The translations under genes and the position numbers were made by a program. 64,000 bases of DNA, taken from JBCCGG01 sp039029395 (lineage in GTDB: Bacteria; Pseudomonadota; Alphaproteobacteria; Kiloniellales; JAKSDN01). Numbering within the stretch: position 1 is the stretch's first letter; the number at the start of each line of letters is the position of its first letter. Of the stretch, positions 24,594-33,246 are shown piece by piece. The notes under the pieces are model-generated. The model saw only the letters and a program-made list of their open reading frames with translations. It was not told the origin of the DNA and made no database searches. The stretch covers positions 109,780 to 173,779 of the forward strand of contig JBCCGG010000007.1 in assembly GCA_039029395.1 (NCBI GenBank), read 5' to 3'.

Positions 24594-27101
24594 TTACGCC
24601 GCGTCCTCGCCCATCACTTCCTTCACCTTGCCGGCCAACTGCTTCAGGGTGAAGGGCTTGGGCAGGAAGTGAATGCCGGCGTCCTGGTCCAGACGCTTTC
24701 TGAAAGCATCCTCGGCATAGCCGGAGATGAAGATAACCTTGAGCTTCGGCCGCTCGCCGCGCACCTCGCGCACCAGGGTCGGCCCGTCGATCTTGGGCAT
24801 CACCACATCGGTGATCAGAAGATCGATCGGCTCCTCCTCGCCTCGAAGGAGCTCGAGCGCCGCTTCGCCGGAATGGGCCTCGAGCACCTGATAACCCTTG
24901 TTGCGCAGGGCCCGGGCGGAAAACGCGCGCACCGCGTCCTCGTCCTCCACCAACATGAGGGTGCCGATGCCGGTGAGATCCCGGCTGCTTTCGATGACCG
25001 CCTCCTTCTGGGCGACCTCCTCCGGGGTCTCGGCGTAGTGCGGCAGGTAAATGTAAAATGACGTGCCGTGGCCGACCCGGCTTTCGACGAAGACGAATCC
25101 ACCGGTCTGCTTGACGATGCCGTAGACCGTGGAGAGCCCCAGTCCGGTACCGGCGCCGACCTCCTTGGTGGTGAAGAAGGGGTCGAAGATTCGGTCGAGT
25201 ATCTCTCGCGGCACGCCTTCGCCCGTGTCGGAGACTTCGATCAATGTGTAGGCACCGGCCGGCAGGGTCTCGCCCTTGCGCTTGGTGTCGTGCTCGAACT
25301 CCACGTTCTTGGTGCGAATCGTCAAGGTGCCGCCGCCGGTCATGGCATCGCGCGCGTTGACCGCCAAATTGATAATGACCTGCTCGAGCTGGCCCTGGTC
25401 GGCCTTGACCGTACCTAGATCCCGGCCGTGGGTCAGTTTGAGCTCGATGTTCTCGCCGATCAGGCGCTGTAGCAGGTGAGACAGCTCGGCAAGCGCGTCG
25501 GTCACGTTGATGATCGCCGGGCGCAAGGTCTGCTGACGGGAGAAGGCCAAGAGCTGGCGTACCAGGTTGGCCGCCCGGTTGGCGTTCTGCTTGACCTGCA
25601 TGATGTCCGCGAAGGATTGGTCTCCAGGCGGGTGGCGCAGCAACAAAAGATCTGAGAAACCGATCATCGCCGTGAGCAAGTTATTGAAATCATGGGCAAT
25701 GCCGCCGGCCAACTGGCCCACAGCCTGCATCTTTTGCGACTGCGCGAACTGGATCTCAAGGCTCTTCTGCTCGGAGGTGTCGATGAAGTGAGCGATGTAG
25801 CCGCTGTGCCCGCCGGCCATCTCTTCGATGCGCGTGACGAAAAGCGCGCAGACCGTTTCACCCTCGCCGGTCAAACGCACCTCGATCGAGGGGCCGATGC
25901 CGGTGCCGCTCTCGGTCAGGCTGGCGCGCTTGAGGATCTCCTCGACCAGGGGCTGGCTCTCCTCGTTGACCAGCTCGACCAGGCGCTTGCCGATCAAGGT
26001 CTCGGAATCCAGCCCGGTCAGCGAGCGGACCGTCTCGTTGCATTCCGCGACCCGGCCGTGGTCGTCGACCAGGGCCATACCGACCGGGGCCTGCTCGAAG
26101 AAGCTCTCCAGGCGCTTTTCCAGACGCGCGACCGAGGCCTGCGTGGTGCGGCCCAAGGTCACATTGCGCACCAGGACGGTGGAGCCGACGACCTTTTGGG
26201 TCCCGTCCAGGCGCGGCGCTGCGATCAGCTCGGCGACGAAGGTGCCGCTGTCCGGGTTCTTGAAGCGAATTTCGACCGGTGTTCGATTGGCCTCCTCCAC
26301 CGCTTGCAGGAGTCGCTCCGCCGAGCGCTTGTCGGCGGTATGCTCGCCCAATGTCTTGTGGGCCTCGGTCAGCTCGGCGCGGGAGACGCCAAGCCACTCG
26401 GCGAAGGTACGATTGCTCCCCACCACGCGGCCCTCGGCGTCGAGTGCGACGAATCCAAGCTGGGCCGAATCGAGCAACACCAAGCTGCTTTTGCGCTCCT
26501 CCTGGACGGCTAGCTCCATGGCCCGATCGGCGTCGAGCAGCTCGACGATCCATAGGCCGTGGCCCGGCTGGCCAGCAACCGGCTGGGTCGTAACCTTGTA
26601 CCATTCGGTGTGCGGTCCGGACGGTGCCTCACCCTTGGCCGAAGCCGTGAGACGGAACGGCAGCAGGGCTTCGTCGAACAGTCCTTGCTCGGCACTTTCG
26701 GTTAGCCGTTTGACCTCGGCGCGGGACTCGCTGTCGGCCGCCAGCTCATAAATCAGATCGGGCGCCGGGCGTGAATCGCCACCGAACAGCTCGGTGAAGG
26801 CTTGGTTGGTCAAGACGCTCTCGCGCGACCGGTCGAGAATCTGGGCCGGAAAGGGCAAAGACTTGAGAACGTTCTCAAAAAATGTCCGGCTGCGCGCCGC
26901 TTGCTGATAGGCCCAGGCGGCCAGCAGGATGCCGGCGACCAGCATTAGGGTCGAGAGAATCGTACCACCGATTACAGTCGCATCCGCAGCCTGCGCCATG
27001 CTCGGCGCGGCACACAGACCGGCGAAGAAGGGCATGCAAAGCCGGCGGATCGCGACCGTCATCCGGTTGCTCGCACGCCGTCTTGAGAAGCACCTTTTCA
27101 T
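24594..27101 (-). CDS. cckA: Hybrid sensor histidine kinase CckA
   Basis: About 835-residue membrane kinase at the top of the CckA-ChpT-CtrA phosphorelay. Two N-terminal hydrophobic helices (RLCMPFFAGLCAAPSMAQA, and GGTILSTLMLVAGILLAAWA) precede PAS domains (NQAFTELFGGD; GFVALDAEGRVVGSNRTFAEW; VALVDDHGRVAECNETV). The HisKA box is AGGIAHDFNNLLTAMIGFSD, the ATPase has NLAVNARDAM and GTGLGLSTVYG, and the receiver domain has LLITDVVMPKIDGP and LPKPF. I chose ATG 27101; an in-frame start at 27179 adds 26 residues. Found 281 bp downstream of recA's start side and divergent from csrA. Confidence 0.95.
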   Translation of the reverse strand: MKRCFSRRRASNRMTVAIRRLCMPFFAGLCAAPSMAQAADATVIGGTILSTLMLVAGILLAAWAYQQAARSRTFFENVLKSLPFPAQILDRSRESVLTNQAFTELFGGDSRPAPDLIYELAADSESRAEVKRLTESAEQGLFDEALLPFRLTASAKGEAPSGPHTEWYKVTTQPVAGQPGHGLWIVELLDADRAMELAVQEERKSSLVLLDSAQLGFVALDAEGRVVGSNRTFAEWLGVSRAELTEAHKTLGEHTADKRSAERLLQAVEEANRTPVEIRFKNPDSGTFVAELIAAPRLDGTQKVVGSTVLVRNVTLGRTTQASVARLEKRLESFFEQAPVGMALVDDHGRVAECNETVRSLTGLDSETLIGKRLVELVNEESQPLVEEILKRASLTESGTGIGPSIEVRLTGEGETVCALFVTRIEEMAGGHSGYIAHFIDTSEQKSLEIQFAQSQKMQAVGQLAGGIAHDFNNLLTAMIGFSDLLLLRHPPGDQSFADIMQVKQNANRAANLVRQLLAFSRQQTLRPAIINVTDALAELSHLLQRLIGENIELKLTHGRDLGTVKADQGQLEQVIINLAVNARDAMTGGGTLTIRTKNVEFEHDTKRKGETLPAGAYTLIEVSDTGEGVPREILDRIFDPFFTTKEVGAGTGLGLSTVYGIVKQTGGFVFVESRVGHGTSFYIYLPHYAETPEEVAQKEAVIESSRDLTGIGTLMLVEDEDAVRAFSARALRNKGYQVLEAHSGEAALELLRGEEEPIDLLITDVVMPKIDGPTLVREVRGERPKLKVIFISGYAEDAFRKRLDQDAGIHFLPKPFTLKQLAGKVKEVMGEDAA

Positions 27102-27437
27102 GGCCTTGCAATTCCTATTCGCACGGCCGCCGCTCGGGGGCTCTGCACATCTGATGCATCGATTCGACTTTAATAACATGACCTGATCAAACTGTGTCTA
27201 CCAGAAGCACTCGCTGATTTATCCAGTCGATTGGCGCCCACCATGAGCGCTCCAAGTGGCCAGATCATCACAGAATTGCCTCGATTCGTTAAACTTGTAT
27301 AAAATTTGTCGTAAATCCCGGACACTATTTTTCGGCGCACCTTGTGATTCTCCTCAAAAAAATGCTTTAATAGGGGCAGTAGATTCGGACCAGCAGCCAG
27401 TTGGATCCTTTCATCTTTTTGGGGCAGCAAGTGATCA

Positions 27438-27659
27438 ATGCTGTATTTGACTCGCAAGATCGGTGAAACCATCATCATCAACGACAATATTGAGGTGACG
27501 GTTATCGATATCCGCGGTAAGTCGGTCAAACTCGGTTTCACCTTTCCATCCGATGCCACCGTCTTGCGTCAAGAGATCTATGAGCGGATCCAGGCGGAGA
27601 ATCGCGCCGCGGCAGCCGCTAGCGGCGGTGTGCGTCCCCGCAACGACGACTCCAAATAG
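27438..27659 (+). CDS. csrA: Carbon storage regulator CsrA
   Basis: 73-residue RNA-binding post-transcriptional regulator. LTRKIGETIIINDNIEVTVIDIRG at the start is diagnostic, and the RNA-contact region LRQEIYERIQAEN keeps the critical Arg. The segment usually read as IxAPKxVxVHR is FTFPSDATVLR here, a divergence seen in some alphaproteobacterial versions. The C-terminal tail is short and Ala-rich. Divergent from cckA; no good ribosome binding site is visible. Confidence 0.93.
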   Translation: MLYLTRKIGETIIINDNIEVTVIDIRGKSVKLGFTFPSDATVLRQEIYERIQAENRAAAAASGGVRPRNDDSK

Positions 27660-28005
27660 CCGTATCCCAATCGGTGGCGGACGGTCATTCGCGTGTCCGC
27701 ACGAAGCGCTTGAGATTGGCTGTGCATTGGCGTAGTGACGCTCCTGAAGCATAGCGCTCAACGCTGCCCCCTTACCGATCATCCTTACCATGGTCCAGAC
27801 TTCGCCCGCGCGGAGTTTCTTGGGCGTGGGCGCCCTTCAGACTTGAATAGCGAATTGGAGAAAAATTTTAGACAAGGGCCATTAAGGTACCGTTAAAGGT
27901 TGCCCGGAGCCCCACGCCGGGCCTTCCAAAGAAAGCGACCCGGCCCGCCAAAGCGGACCGGGTCGGTTGAAAGTCAAAGATACCCGATTCTTTATCGGAT
28001 CGGGC
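27660..28005. other. csrA-dksA convergent intergenic region
   Basis: 346 bp between two convergent genes. It holds the dksA terminator near its right end (separate entry). The remainder shows no gene, tRNA or repeat that I can support. Confidence 0.5.
27936..27965 (-). terminator. Intrinsic terminator of dksA
   Basis: CGACCCGGCCCGC (27936-27948) and GCGGACCGGGTCG (27953-27965) form a 13-bp stem with one mismatch and a 4-base loop. On the minus strand the stem is followed by CTTTCTTT. It lies about 40 bp after the dksA stop codon. Confidence 0.8.
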
Positions 28006-28431
28006 TTAATCGTCCCGATGAGTGCGCTCCATGCGCTCGTGCCGTTCCTGGGCTTCTAGGGAAAGCGTGGCGATCGGCCTAGCCTCTAGGCGCCGGATGC
28101 TGATCGGTTCGGCTGTCTCCTCGCAGTAGCCGTAGGAACCGTCTTCGATACGCCTGAGAGCCGCGTCGATCTTCGCTATCAGTTTTCGCTCTCTGTCGCG
28201 CGTGCGCAGCTCCAAAGAGCGGTCGGTCTCCAGCGAGGCGCGGTCGGCCAGATCCGGCTCGGATTGGCTACCCTCCTGGAGGTGTATAAGGGTTTCGGAA
28301 GATTCCCGGTGAAGCTCGCTTTTCCAATCGAGCAGCTTGCCACGAAAGTGATCGAGCATCTTGGGGTTCATGAAGGGTTCGTCATTGCAGGGTTTGTACT
28401 TACCCCTTTTGGAACTGCCTTTTTTCGTCAT
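28006..28431 (-). CDS. dksA: RNA polymerase-binding transcription factor DksA
   Basis: 141-residue regulator that enters the polymerase secondary channel and works with ppGpp. The coiled coil (DHFRGKLLDWKSELHRESSETL to DRERKLIAKIDAALRRIEDG) is followed by YGYCEETAEPISIRRLEARPIATLSLEAQERHER. Only one cysteine of the C4 zinc finger remains, the state usual in alphaproteobacterial DksA. Length is typical. Confidence 0.94.
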   Translation of the reverse strand: MTKKGSSKRGKYKPCNDEPFMNPKMLDHFRGKLLDWKSELHRESSETLIHLQEGSQSEPDLADRASLETDRSLELRTRDRERKLIAKIDAALRRIEDGSYGYCEETAEPISIRRLEARPIATLSLEAQERHERMERTHRDD

Positions 28432-29032
28432 GCCTCATCCCTGACTAAGGTCACGGCTAGGCCGCGGAGTATATGAATTTCGCGGCGCGCCGCAAGCAAG
28501 AGATTCGCCGCGGTCGCGATTGTCATGATCTTGAAATAAAAGAGAAAATTAAAGAACTCGTGAAGCATGGCCCGGTCAACCGAAGAATTTGACCTCTGTT
28601 GGGGCGGAGAACAGGCGATTCCGGCCTCATGGGTGTGGCCGAGGAACAAGAATCGGCGCCATCTTGCGGATGCCACTACCATAAGTCACTTCACTATGGT
28701 CTAAGATCAATTAAAAATGCGTCTTCTGCACTCACACGAGCGTGCGGAAGTTCCCACGTCAAAGCTGCCTCATCCGCTCGCCATAGAATCCCAGGTAACC
28801 CTCTAAGTTTTTGTAATAAAACATTAATTTCGGAGTACCCGCATTGGCTCCAAGGTGCGAGTTCCGGGCACTGGGGGAGCCTCCGGCCAGCCGGTCCGGC
28901 AATCGGGAGAATCTCGAGCCGTATCTCATAGTCACTCTAAACCTTGTTTTAACTCAGTGATTTAGGGAATTTTAAATGCGCTAAGCATAATCTAGCGCCC
29001 AGCATTCGTGCAGGTTCATTGGAGAGCTGTTG
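28432..29032. other. Intergenic region between dksA and sciP
   Basis: 601 bp. The right end has a CtrA-type box and the sciP ribosome binding site. Open frames on both strands (for example 28428-28682 minus and 28599-28931 plus) have no family motifs and Cys/Arg/Ser-rich composition typical of non-coding frames, so I do not call them. A T/A-rich stretch around 28795-28830 is notable but unexplained. Confidence 0.5.
28961..28975 (+). promoter_or_regulatory. CtrA box upstream of sciP
   Basis: TTTA, seven bases (GGGAATT), TTAA matches the CtrA consensus TTAA-N7-TTAA at 7 of 8 conserved bases. It is 57 bp upstream of the sciP ATG. In Caulobacter sciP is itself CtrA-activated, so the position makes sense. 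Confidence 0.6.
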
Positions 29033-29347
29033 ATGGGGCCGCAAATCCCTGAGAAACCAAATGCGGTGATTGGACCGGCAGGTAAGCCGATAACGCTCGA
29101 CGACCTGCCCCCCCCCAACACCGAAAGGTGGGTCATTCGACGTAAGGCGGAGGTCGTCGCCGCCGTGCGCGCCGGTCTGCTCACGCTGGAGGAGGCCTGC
29201 GAGCGCTATCGTCTGTCAAACGAGGAGTTCCTCTCGTGGCAGCGATTGATCGACCGGCACGGCCTTCGGGGCCTGCGCACCACACGCCTGCAACAGTATC
29301 GCCGCTCCGGTCAGGGCGCCGTCCCCTCGACTTCGACCTCGACCTGA
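29033..29347 (+). CDS. sciP: CtrA inhibitor SciP (DUF1153)
   Basis: About 104-residue DNA-binding protein that in Caulobacter binds CtrA and blocks activation of CtrA-controlled promoters. The core reads VIGPAGKPITLDDLPPPNTERWVIRRKAEVVAAV and then LLTLEEACERYRLSNEEFLSWQ, an almost canonical SciP sequence. The ATG at 29033 has GGAG about 8 nt upstream. The tail after GLRTTRLQQYR is a short Ser/Thr-rich extension. It is followed, after the fliJ-like gene on the other strand, by ctrA. Confidence 0.95.
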   Translation: MGPQIPEKPNAVIGPAGKPITLDDLPPPNTERWVIRRKAEVVAAVRAGLLTLEEACERYRLSNEEFLSWQRLIDRHGLRGLRTTRLQQYRRSGQGAVPSTSTST

Positions 29348-29415
29348 TCACGTGCTTGAAGATCCGGCGTCGGCGACGGCACCGGACCACTCCCGAAAAT
29401 TTGTTCCCTTGAGTC

Positions 29416-29811
29416 TTAGTCCCCGACGACGCGCCGACGGCGGTAGAGCCCGACGTCTTGCTTTTGGGCGCTTACATCGGCGCGGCGTGGTGGCCGACTG
29501 CGCTTGGCCACGGCTGGGCTTTCTTGGGCCTGCTGGACCGACTCGAGCGCCTCATAGGCCTCTCGAAGCTCTTCCCGGGCCTGTTCGATCTCTCGCTCCA
29601 GCCCCGCGATCGTCGCACAGAGCTTCGTGCGACGGACCGCAACTGGACCCTGTGCGGGTGTCGAGGGCAATCCCTCGCCGGCCAAATGGCGATCCAGGGC
29701 CGCTAGTTCGCCGCGCAGCTTGTCGGCGAAGGTCTCCGTCTCGCCGAGTTGTTGGCGGCGCTCGTCGAGGACCCATCGCTGGACCCGCATTAGACTGTCG
29801 AGCGCGCTCAA
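29416..29811 (-). CDS. FliJ-like flagellar export coiled-coil protein
   Basis: About 131 residues, almost entirely charged coiled coil (LDSLMRVQRWVLDERRQQLGE, then IAGLEREIEQAREELREAYEALESV). The pattern LxxLxRVxxWxLDE and the length fit FliJ, the export-apparatus protein partnering the FliI ATPase. No fliI lies next to it in this window. I chose a TTG at 29811 because the FliJ-like part starts right there; the frame extends to 29895. It sits between sciP and ctrA, a flagellar/cell-cycle context. The FliJ call is by similarity of pattern, not by a strict motif. Confidence 0.65.
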   Translation of the reverse strand: MSALDSLMRVQRWVLDERRQQLGETETFADKLRGELAALDRHLAGEGLPSTPAQGPVAVRRTKLCATIAGLEREIEQAREELREAYEALESVQQAQESPAVAKRSRPPRRADVSAQKQDVGLYRRRRVVGD

Positions 29812-30130
29812 GCGTCGGGCCCCGTCACACGCGACTCGAGCGGCCGAATTCCCGGATTCGGACGGAGTGGTCGCCTCTCTCCGGCATATCGGCAACCGAG
29901 CCGCTCGCGCCGCATCGGAGAGGTATTTCGCAAAGTATCTATGATCTGATCTTTCGAGCTAAAGACTAGGATCTTTCGATTTCTCCAGGAAGTATGGTCA
30001 GGCCGTTTTAAGGATAGGTAAAACCACATTATCAAGCTTGGCAACGCGAGTAAGCATTTGTTAATAAGCTTGAAGCAAAATGGTTAACGTTAGCGTTTCC
30101 TCTGATGGGTAAAGAATCAGGAGTTCAATT
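29812..30130 (+). promoter_or_regulatory. ctrA upstream region with TTAA half-sites and a GAnTC site
   Basis: 319 bp before ctrA. TTAA occurs at 30008-30011 and 30061-30064, and TTAAC at 30084-30088, but none makes a perfect TTAA-N7-TTAA pair. GAATC at 30114-30118 is a CcrM-type methylation site, as reported in the Caulobacter ctrA promoter region. AGGAG at 30119-30123 is the ribosome binding site. The left half has no features I recognise apart from the start side of the fliJ-like gene. Confidence 0.5.
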
Positions 30131-30856
30131 ATGCGAGTGCTCCTTGTCGAAGACGACTCGGCCACGGCTCAAAGCATCGAGATGATGCTCCGCTCTGAGA
30201 GCTACGTCTGCGATACCACCGACATGGGCGAAGACGGCCTAGAGATCGGCAAGCTCTACGACTACGACATCATCATTCTCGATCTGATGTTGCCGGATAT
30301 CGACGGTTACGAGGTCTTGCGCCGCCTCAGGGCTGCGCGGGTCCAAACCCCGATCCTGATCCTCTCCGGCCTGTCCGGCCTGGACGACAAGATCAAGGGC
30401 CTGGGCGTCGGCGCCGACGACTACTTGACCAAGCCGTTCGACAAGCGCGAGCTGATCGCCCGGATCCAGGCCATCGTGCGCCGCTCCAAGGGGCACTCGG
30501 ACTCGATCATCAAGACCGGCAAGTTGACCGTCAATCTGGACACCCGCACGGTCGAGGTCGAGAACCAGCCGCTCCATCTGACCGGCAAGGAGTACGGGAT
30601 CCTCGAACTCCTGTCTCTGCGCAAGGGCACGACCCTGACCAAGGAGATGTTCTTGAACCATCTCTACGGCGGCATGGACGAACCCGAACTCAAGATCATC
30701 GACGTCTTCGTCTGCAAGCTGCGCAAGAAGCTGGCGGCGGCGACCGGTGGCGAGAACTACATCGAGACCGTCTGGGGCCGCGGCTACGTGCTACGTGATC
30801 CGGTCCAGCCGGCTTCCTCGTCCGACGTGGTGGAGCAACAGGTGGCCAGCGCCTGA
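30131..30856 (+). CDS. ctrA: Cell-cycle response regulator CtrA
   Basis: 241-residue OmpR/PhoB-type master regulator. The receiver has MRVLLVEDDSATAQSIEMML, the phospho-acceptor in IIILDLMLPDIDGYEVL and the conserved Lys in YLTKPFDKREL. The winged-helix output ends with the recognition segment KIIDVFVCKLRKKLAAATGG and TVWGRGYVLRDP. This is nearly canonical CtrA, so phosphorylation by ChpT from CckA is the expected input. The C-terminus is a short Ser/Val-rich tail. A strong terminator follows. Confidence 0.97.
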   Translation: MRVLLVEDDSATAQSIEMMLRSESYVCDTTDMGEDGLEIGKLYDYDIIILDLMLPDIDGYEVLRRLRAARVQTPILILSGLSGLDDKIKGLGVGADDYLTKPFDKRELIARIQAIVRRSKGHSDSIIKTGKLTVNLDTRTVEVENQPLHLTGKEYGILELLSLRKGTTLTKEMFLNHLYGGMDEPELKIIDVFVCKLRKKLAAATGGENYIETVWGRGYVLRDPVQPASSSDVVEQQVASA

Positions 30857-30870
30857 GCCACGCCTGTGCG

Positions 30871-30916
30871 ACAAGAAAAGCCCGGCGCGGAGCGTGGCGC
30901 GCCGGGCTTTTCTTGT
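30871..30916. terminator. Bidirectional terminator between ctrA and cheR
   Basis: ACAAGAAAAGCCCGGCGCG (30871-30889) and its exact reverse complement (30898-30916) form a perfect 19-bp stem with an 8-base loop. Each stem ends in a TTTTCTT run in the sense direction, so it can terminate both ctrA (plus) and cheR (minus). Confidence 0.92.
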
Positions 30917-30940
30917 GCCCGTAATCTGCGTGAAGCGGTC

Positions 30941-31792
30941 CTAAACGGCGACCTGTTCGAGCGCCGGAGGCTCCTGATCTCCGGCCGGACGATAGATTCC
31001 GGGCCAGCCGGGGAGGACTCGCAGGCGCTGGCCGAGCGGACCCGATGCCTCCCCCTCGCCAAGATAAAGAAAGCCGTCGGTCGCGGTCATCTGGTTCAGG
31101 TGCTCGAGCAGATGGTCGCGCGTCTCGCCTTCCAAATGGCCCAGCAAGCCGCGGCAGAAGACGGCGTCGAAGGGGCCCTTCGCCTCGACTTTCTCCGGCT
31201 CCAGCAAGTCGATATTGGAGAAGCGCAATAGTTTCTTCAGCTTGTCCTTGACCTGCCAGGCGTCGCCCGCCTGGTGCAGGTACTTGAGCTGCAAGCCAAT
31301 CGGCAGGCCTTGCTGCGACTCGCTCTGGGTGTATTCGCCCGCCTCGGCGCCAGCGAGCGCCCGGCCCGAACGGTCGCTGGCGTGGACCTCCAGCTGCCAA
31401 TCGGCCAGCTCCGACGTCTCCTTGAGCACCATGGCCAGAGAGTAGGCCGCCTGTCCGCGACCGCAGCCAACCACCCAAAAGCGAAGCTTCTGCTCGACCG
31501 CCCGATGCTTGATCAGATAAGGCAAGGTGATCTCTCGGAACTGCGCCATCTGGTCGGAGGGATTCATGAAGCCGGCCGGTGCGAGCGCGAGCTCGTCGCA
31601 GAGAGCGTCAAGCAGTTCCCGATAGCTGCCGGCGCTGAGCGCGTGGCCAATCTCCTCGGCGCAGCGCAGGCTGTGGCGCCGCGCGGCCCGCGCCAATTGG
31701 TGCTCCAGGGCGCAGACCCGCTCGCGCGGAATCACCAGACCGCTGTGTTCGCGGATCAGGTGGGTCATCAGGTCGAAGTCGCTTAGTTTCAT
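30941..31792 (-). CDS. CheR-like chemotaxis methyltransferase with altered active site
   Basis: 283 residues with the two-part CheR layout: a helical N-terminal domain (DLMTHLIREHSGLVIP) and a SAM-binding domain. The SAM loop reads WVVGCGRGQAAYSLAMVL where CheR usually has GEEPYS, and the usual FFR segment is replaced by LAPAGFMNPSDQMAQF. FDAVFCRGLLGHL replaces the typical FDVIFCRNVLIYF. It is therefore a CheR homologue that may have lost or changed receptor methylation. The neighbour upstream is a CheY-like receiver. No receptor, CheA or CheB gene is nearby. Confidence 0.82.
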   Translation of the reverse strand: MKLSDFDLMTHLIREHSGLVIPRERVCALEHQLARAARRHSLRCAEEIGHALSAGSYRELLDALCDELALAPAGFMNPSDQMAQFREITLPYLIKHRAVEQKLRFWVVGCGRGQAAYSLAMVLKETSELADWQLEVHASDRSGRALAGAEAGEYTQSESQQGLPIGLQLKYLHQAGDAWQVKDKLKKLLRFSNIDLLEPEKVEAKGPFDAVFCRGLLGHLEGETRDHLLEHLNQMTATDGFLYLGEGEASGPLGQRLRVLPGWPGIYRPAGDQEPPALEQVAV

Positions 31793-31826
31793 GAGGCCAT
31801 CCTCCCGATAGGCCCGGACGCACCCC

Positions 31827-32201
31827 CTAGTGGGACTGCAGCACGCCCGCCAAGGTCAACTTGGATCTCAAGAGATCGCGGTCGAAGGGCCGGACCAACA
31901 CCTCGTTGGCGCCCAAGTCGAGCGCTTCGCGGACCTGCTGGGATTCGCCCTCTAAGGGGCAGAACAGCACCGCCGGCTGGTCGATGCCCTCCTGGGCCCG
32001 CAAGTCGCGCAAAAAGTCCAAGGCGGCACGGTCGGCGCTTCTGCCGTCCAGGACCACGGCGCTGGGCGCTTTGGCCTTGCAGACGGCCAGCGCTTGGGCA
32101 CCACTAGGCGCTTCCTCAACCGATACATCCAGGCTCTCGAGCATGCCCCGGACCACCCGGCGAACCGCCTCTGAGTCATCCACAATCAGACAAGACGTCA
32201 T
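31827..32201 (-). CDS. Single-domain response regulator (CheY-like)
   Basis: 124-residue receiver domain with no output domain. CLIVDDSEAVRRVV supplies the acidic pocket and AVVLDGRSADRAALDFL the phospho-acceptor Asp. The conserved Thr/Ser is replaced by Cys (VLFCPLEGE) and the conserved Lys by Arg (VLVRPFDRD), so signalling is likely atypical. I chose the ATG at 32201; a start at 32231 would add MANLLEKSEE. It precedes the cheR-like gene by 34 bp on the same strand, forming a two-gene unit. Confidence 0.85.
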   Translation of the reverse strand: MTSCLIVDDSEAVRRVVRGMLESLDVSVEEAPSGAQALAVCKAKAPSAVVLDGRSADRAALDFLRDLRAQEGIDQPAVLFCPLEGESQQVREALDLGANEVLVRPFDRDLLRSKLTLAGVLQSH

Positions 32202-32729
32202 CTCTTCGCTCTTTTCCAAAAGGTTAGCCATTCGCCTTTGCTGGCACGGGCGGATCGGGCGAGTCCGACCCTCGCGGGCCTCCACCGATCGCCTCGCCGA
32301 CCAGCCTGCAAAGCTCGCAAAAACTGCTTAAGATCGCGTTAGGAATCTTGTGAGACAGCAGCGCAAATATGTGGGCGGGAGCTATTCGACTGAGCGCCGG
32401 TGTTCGCCTACCAAGGGCGCGTTTGTACCGTGTCCTGCAGCACCGATTGAGCCTCGGACGGGCGCTGGCCGAGGTCCTGAACACATGGCTCGCCATTGTC
32501 ACAGCTGGCATCTGCCCCCCTGTGGTGATCCTCTGAAAGCCGGGACCGAGAGACGCTTGGGTGGCACAGGAAACGAACCGAGAAGCGCAATTTCAACTCC
32601 CCTGCGATCACGTGTCTAAAGTTCAAAAGCAATGCAGGAGTTTTCGAAGCGCGTGCGTTAAGCTTCATTGCAGTCTACTGCTGACGCCGTCGCGATGCTT
32701 TCAAACATGCCTGTTGATGGTGATGCGCC
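32202..32729. other. Intergenic region upstream of the receiver gene
   Basis: 528 bp between the divergent receiver gene and the DUF805 gene. It must carry both promoters. No RNA gene, repeat or conserved small protein is evident; open frames here lack motifs. Confidence 0.45.
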
Positions 32730-33215
32730 ATGTTCGACCTGCTCTTTCGCCTGGATTATCGAATTGGACGCGCCAAGTTCTGGCTTGGGCTCATCACGCT
32801 GATCCTCGTCGGCGTTGTCGCGGAATGGGTCATCGTAAAGCTGTTGTTTGGTGTCAGTCGATTTGAGCTCGACAACGCCGCTCCGCAGCTCCAAGACTTT
32901 CGCTATCAGATTGCCACAGCGCTGCTGTGGCTCATTCTGATCTACCCGAACTTCGCCGTTCTGCTAAAACGCTGTCACGACCGCAACAGGAGCTTTTGGT
33001 GGCTCCTGCCTTGGTTCGCAGTAAACATTATCGTCGGGATTTTGCGGGCTACGAAGTTGGGCTATGTCACGTCCGATCTTTCGCCGTTCGAGATGGGGTT
33101 GAGCCTTTTGTACCTGCTCATTCTGCTGTGGTTCATCGTCGATCTCGGCCTCATGCCAGGAACCAGAGGTCCAAATCGCTTCGGACCGGATCCGCGCGAC
33201 AAATCTCACCAGTGA
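32730..33215 (+). CDS. DUF805 family inner-membrane protein
   Basis: 161 residues with four hydrophobic segments. The start LFRLDYRIGRAKFWLGLI and the central LLKRCHDRNRSFWWLLPWF match the DUF805 (YhaH-like) pattern, including the conserved R-x-H-D loop. The C-terminus ends hydrophilic with GPNRFGPDP, also typical. Function of the family is unknown. Convergent with the amidase gene. Confidence 0.88.
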   Translation: MFDLLFRLDYRIGRAKFWLGLITLILVGVVAEWVIVKLLFGVSRFELDNAAPQLQDFRYQIATALLWLILIYPNFAVLLKRCHDRNRSFWWLLPWFAVNIIVGILRATKLGYVTSDLSPFEMGLSLLYLLILLWFIVDLGLMPGTRGPNRFGPDPRDKSHQ

Positions 33216-33246
33216 GCTACTGCCACACCGACCCGAAGGCCGTCGC

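Noticed and set aside
27301..27437. AT-rich stretch before csrA as a possible horizontally acquired segment
   Set aside because: It is short and lies in a divergent promoter region between two core genes, so promoter composition explains it.
28428..28931. Two frames of 84 and 110 codons in the dksA-sciP gap
   Set aside because: No family resemblance, poor start sites and biased composition; better left as intergenic.
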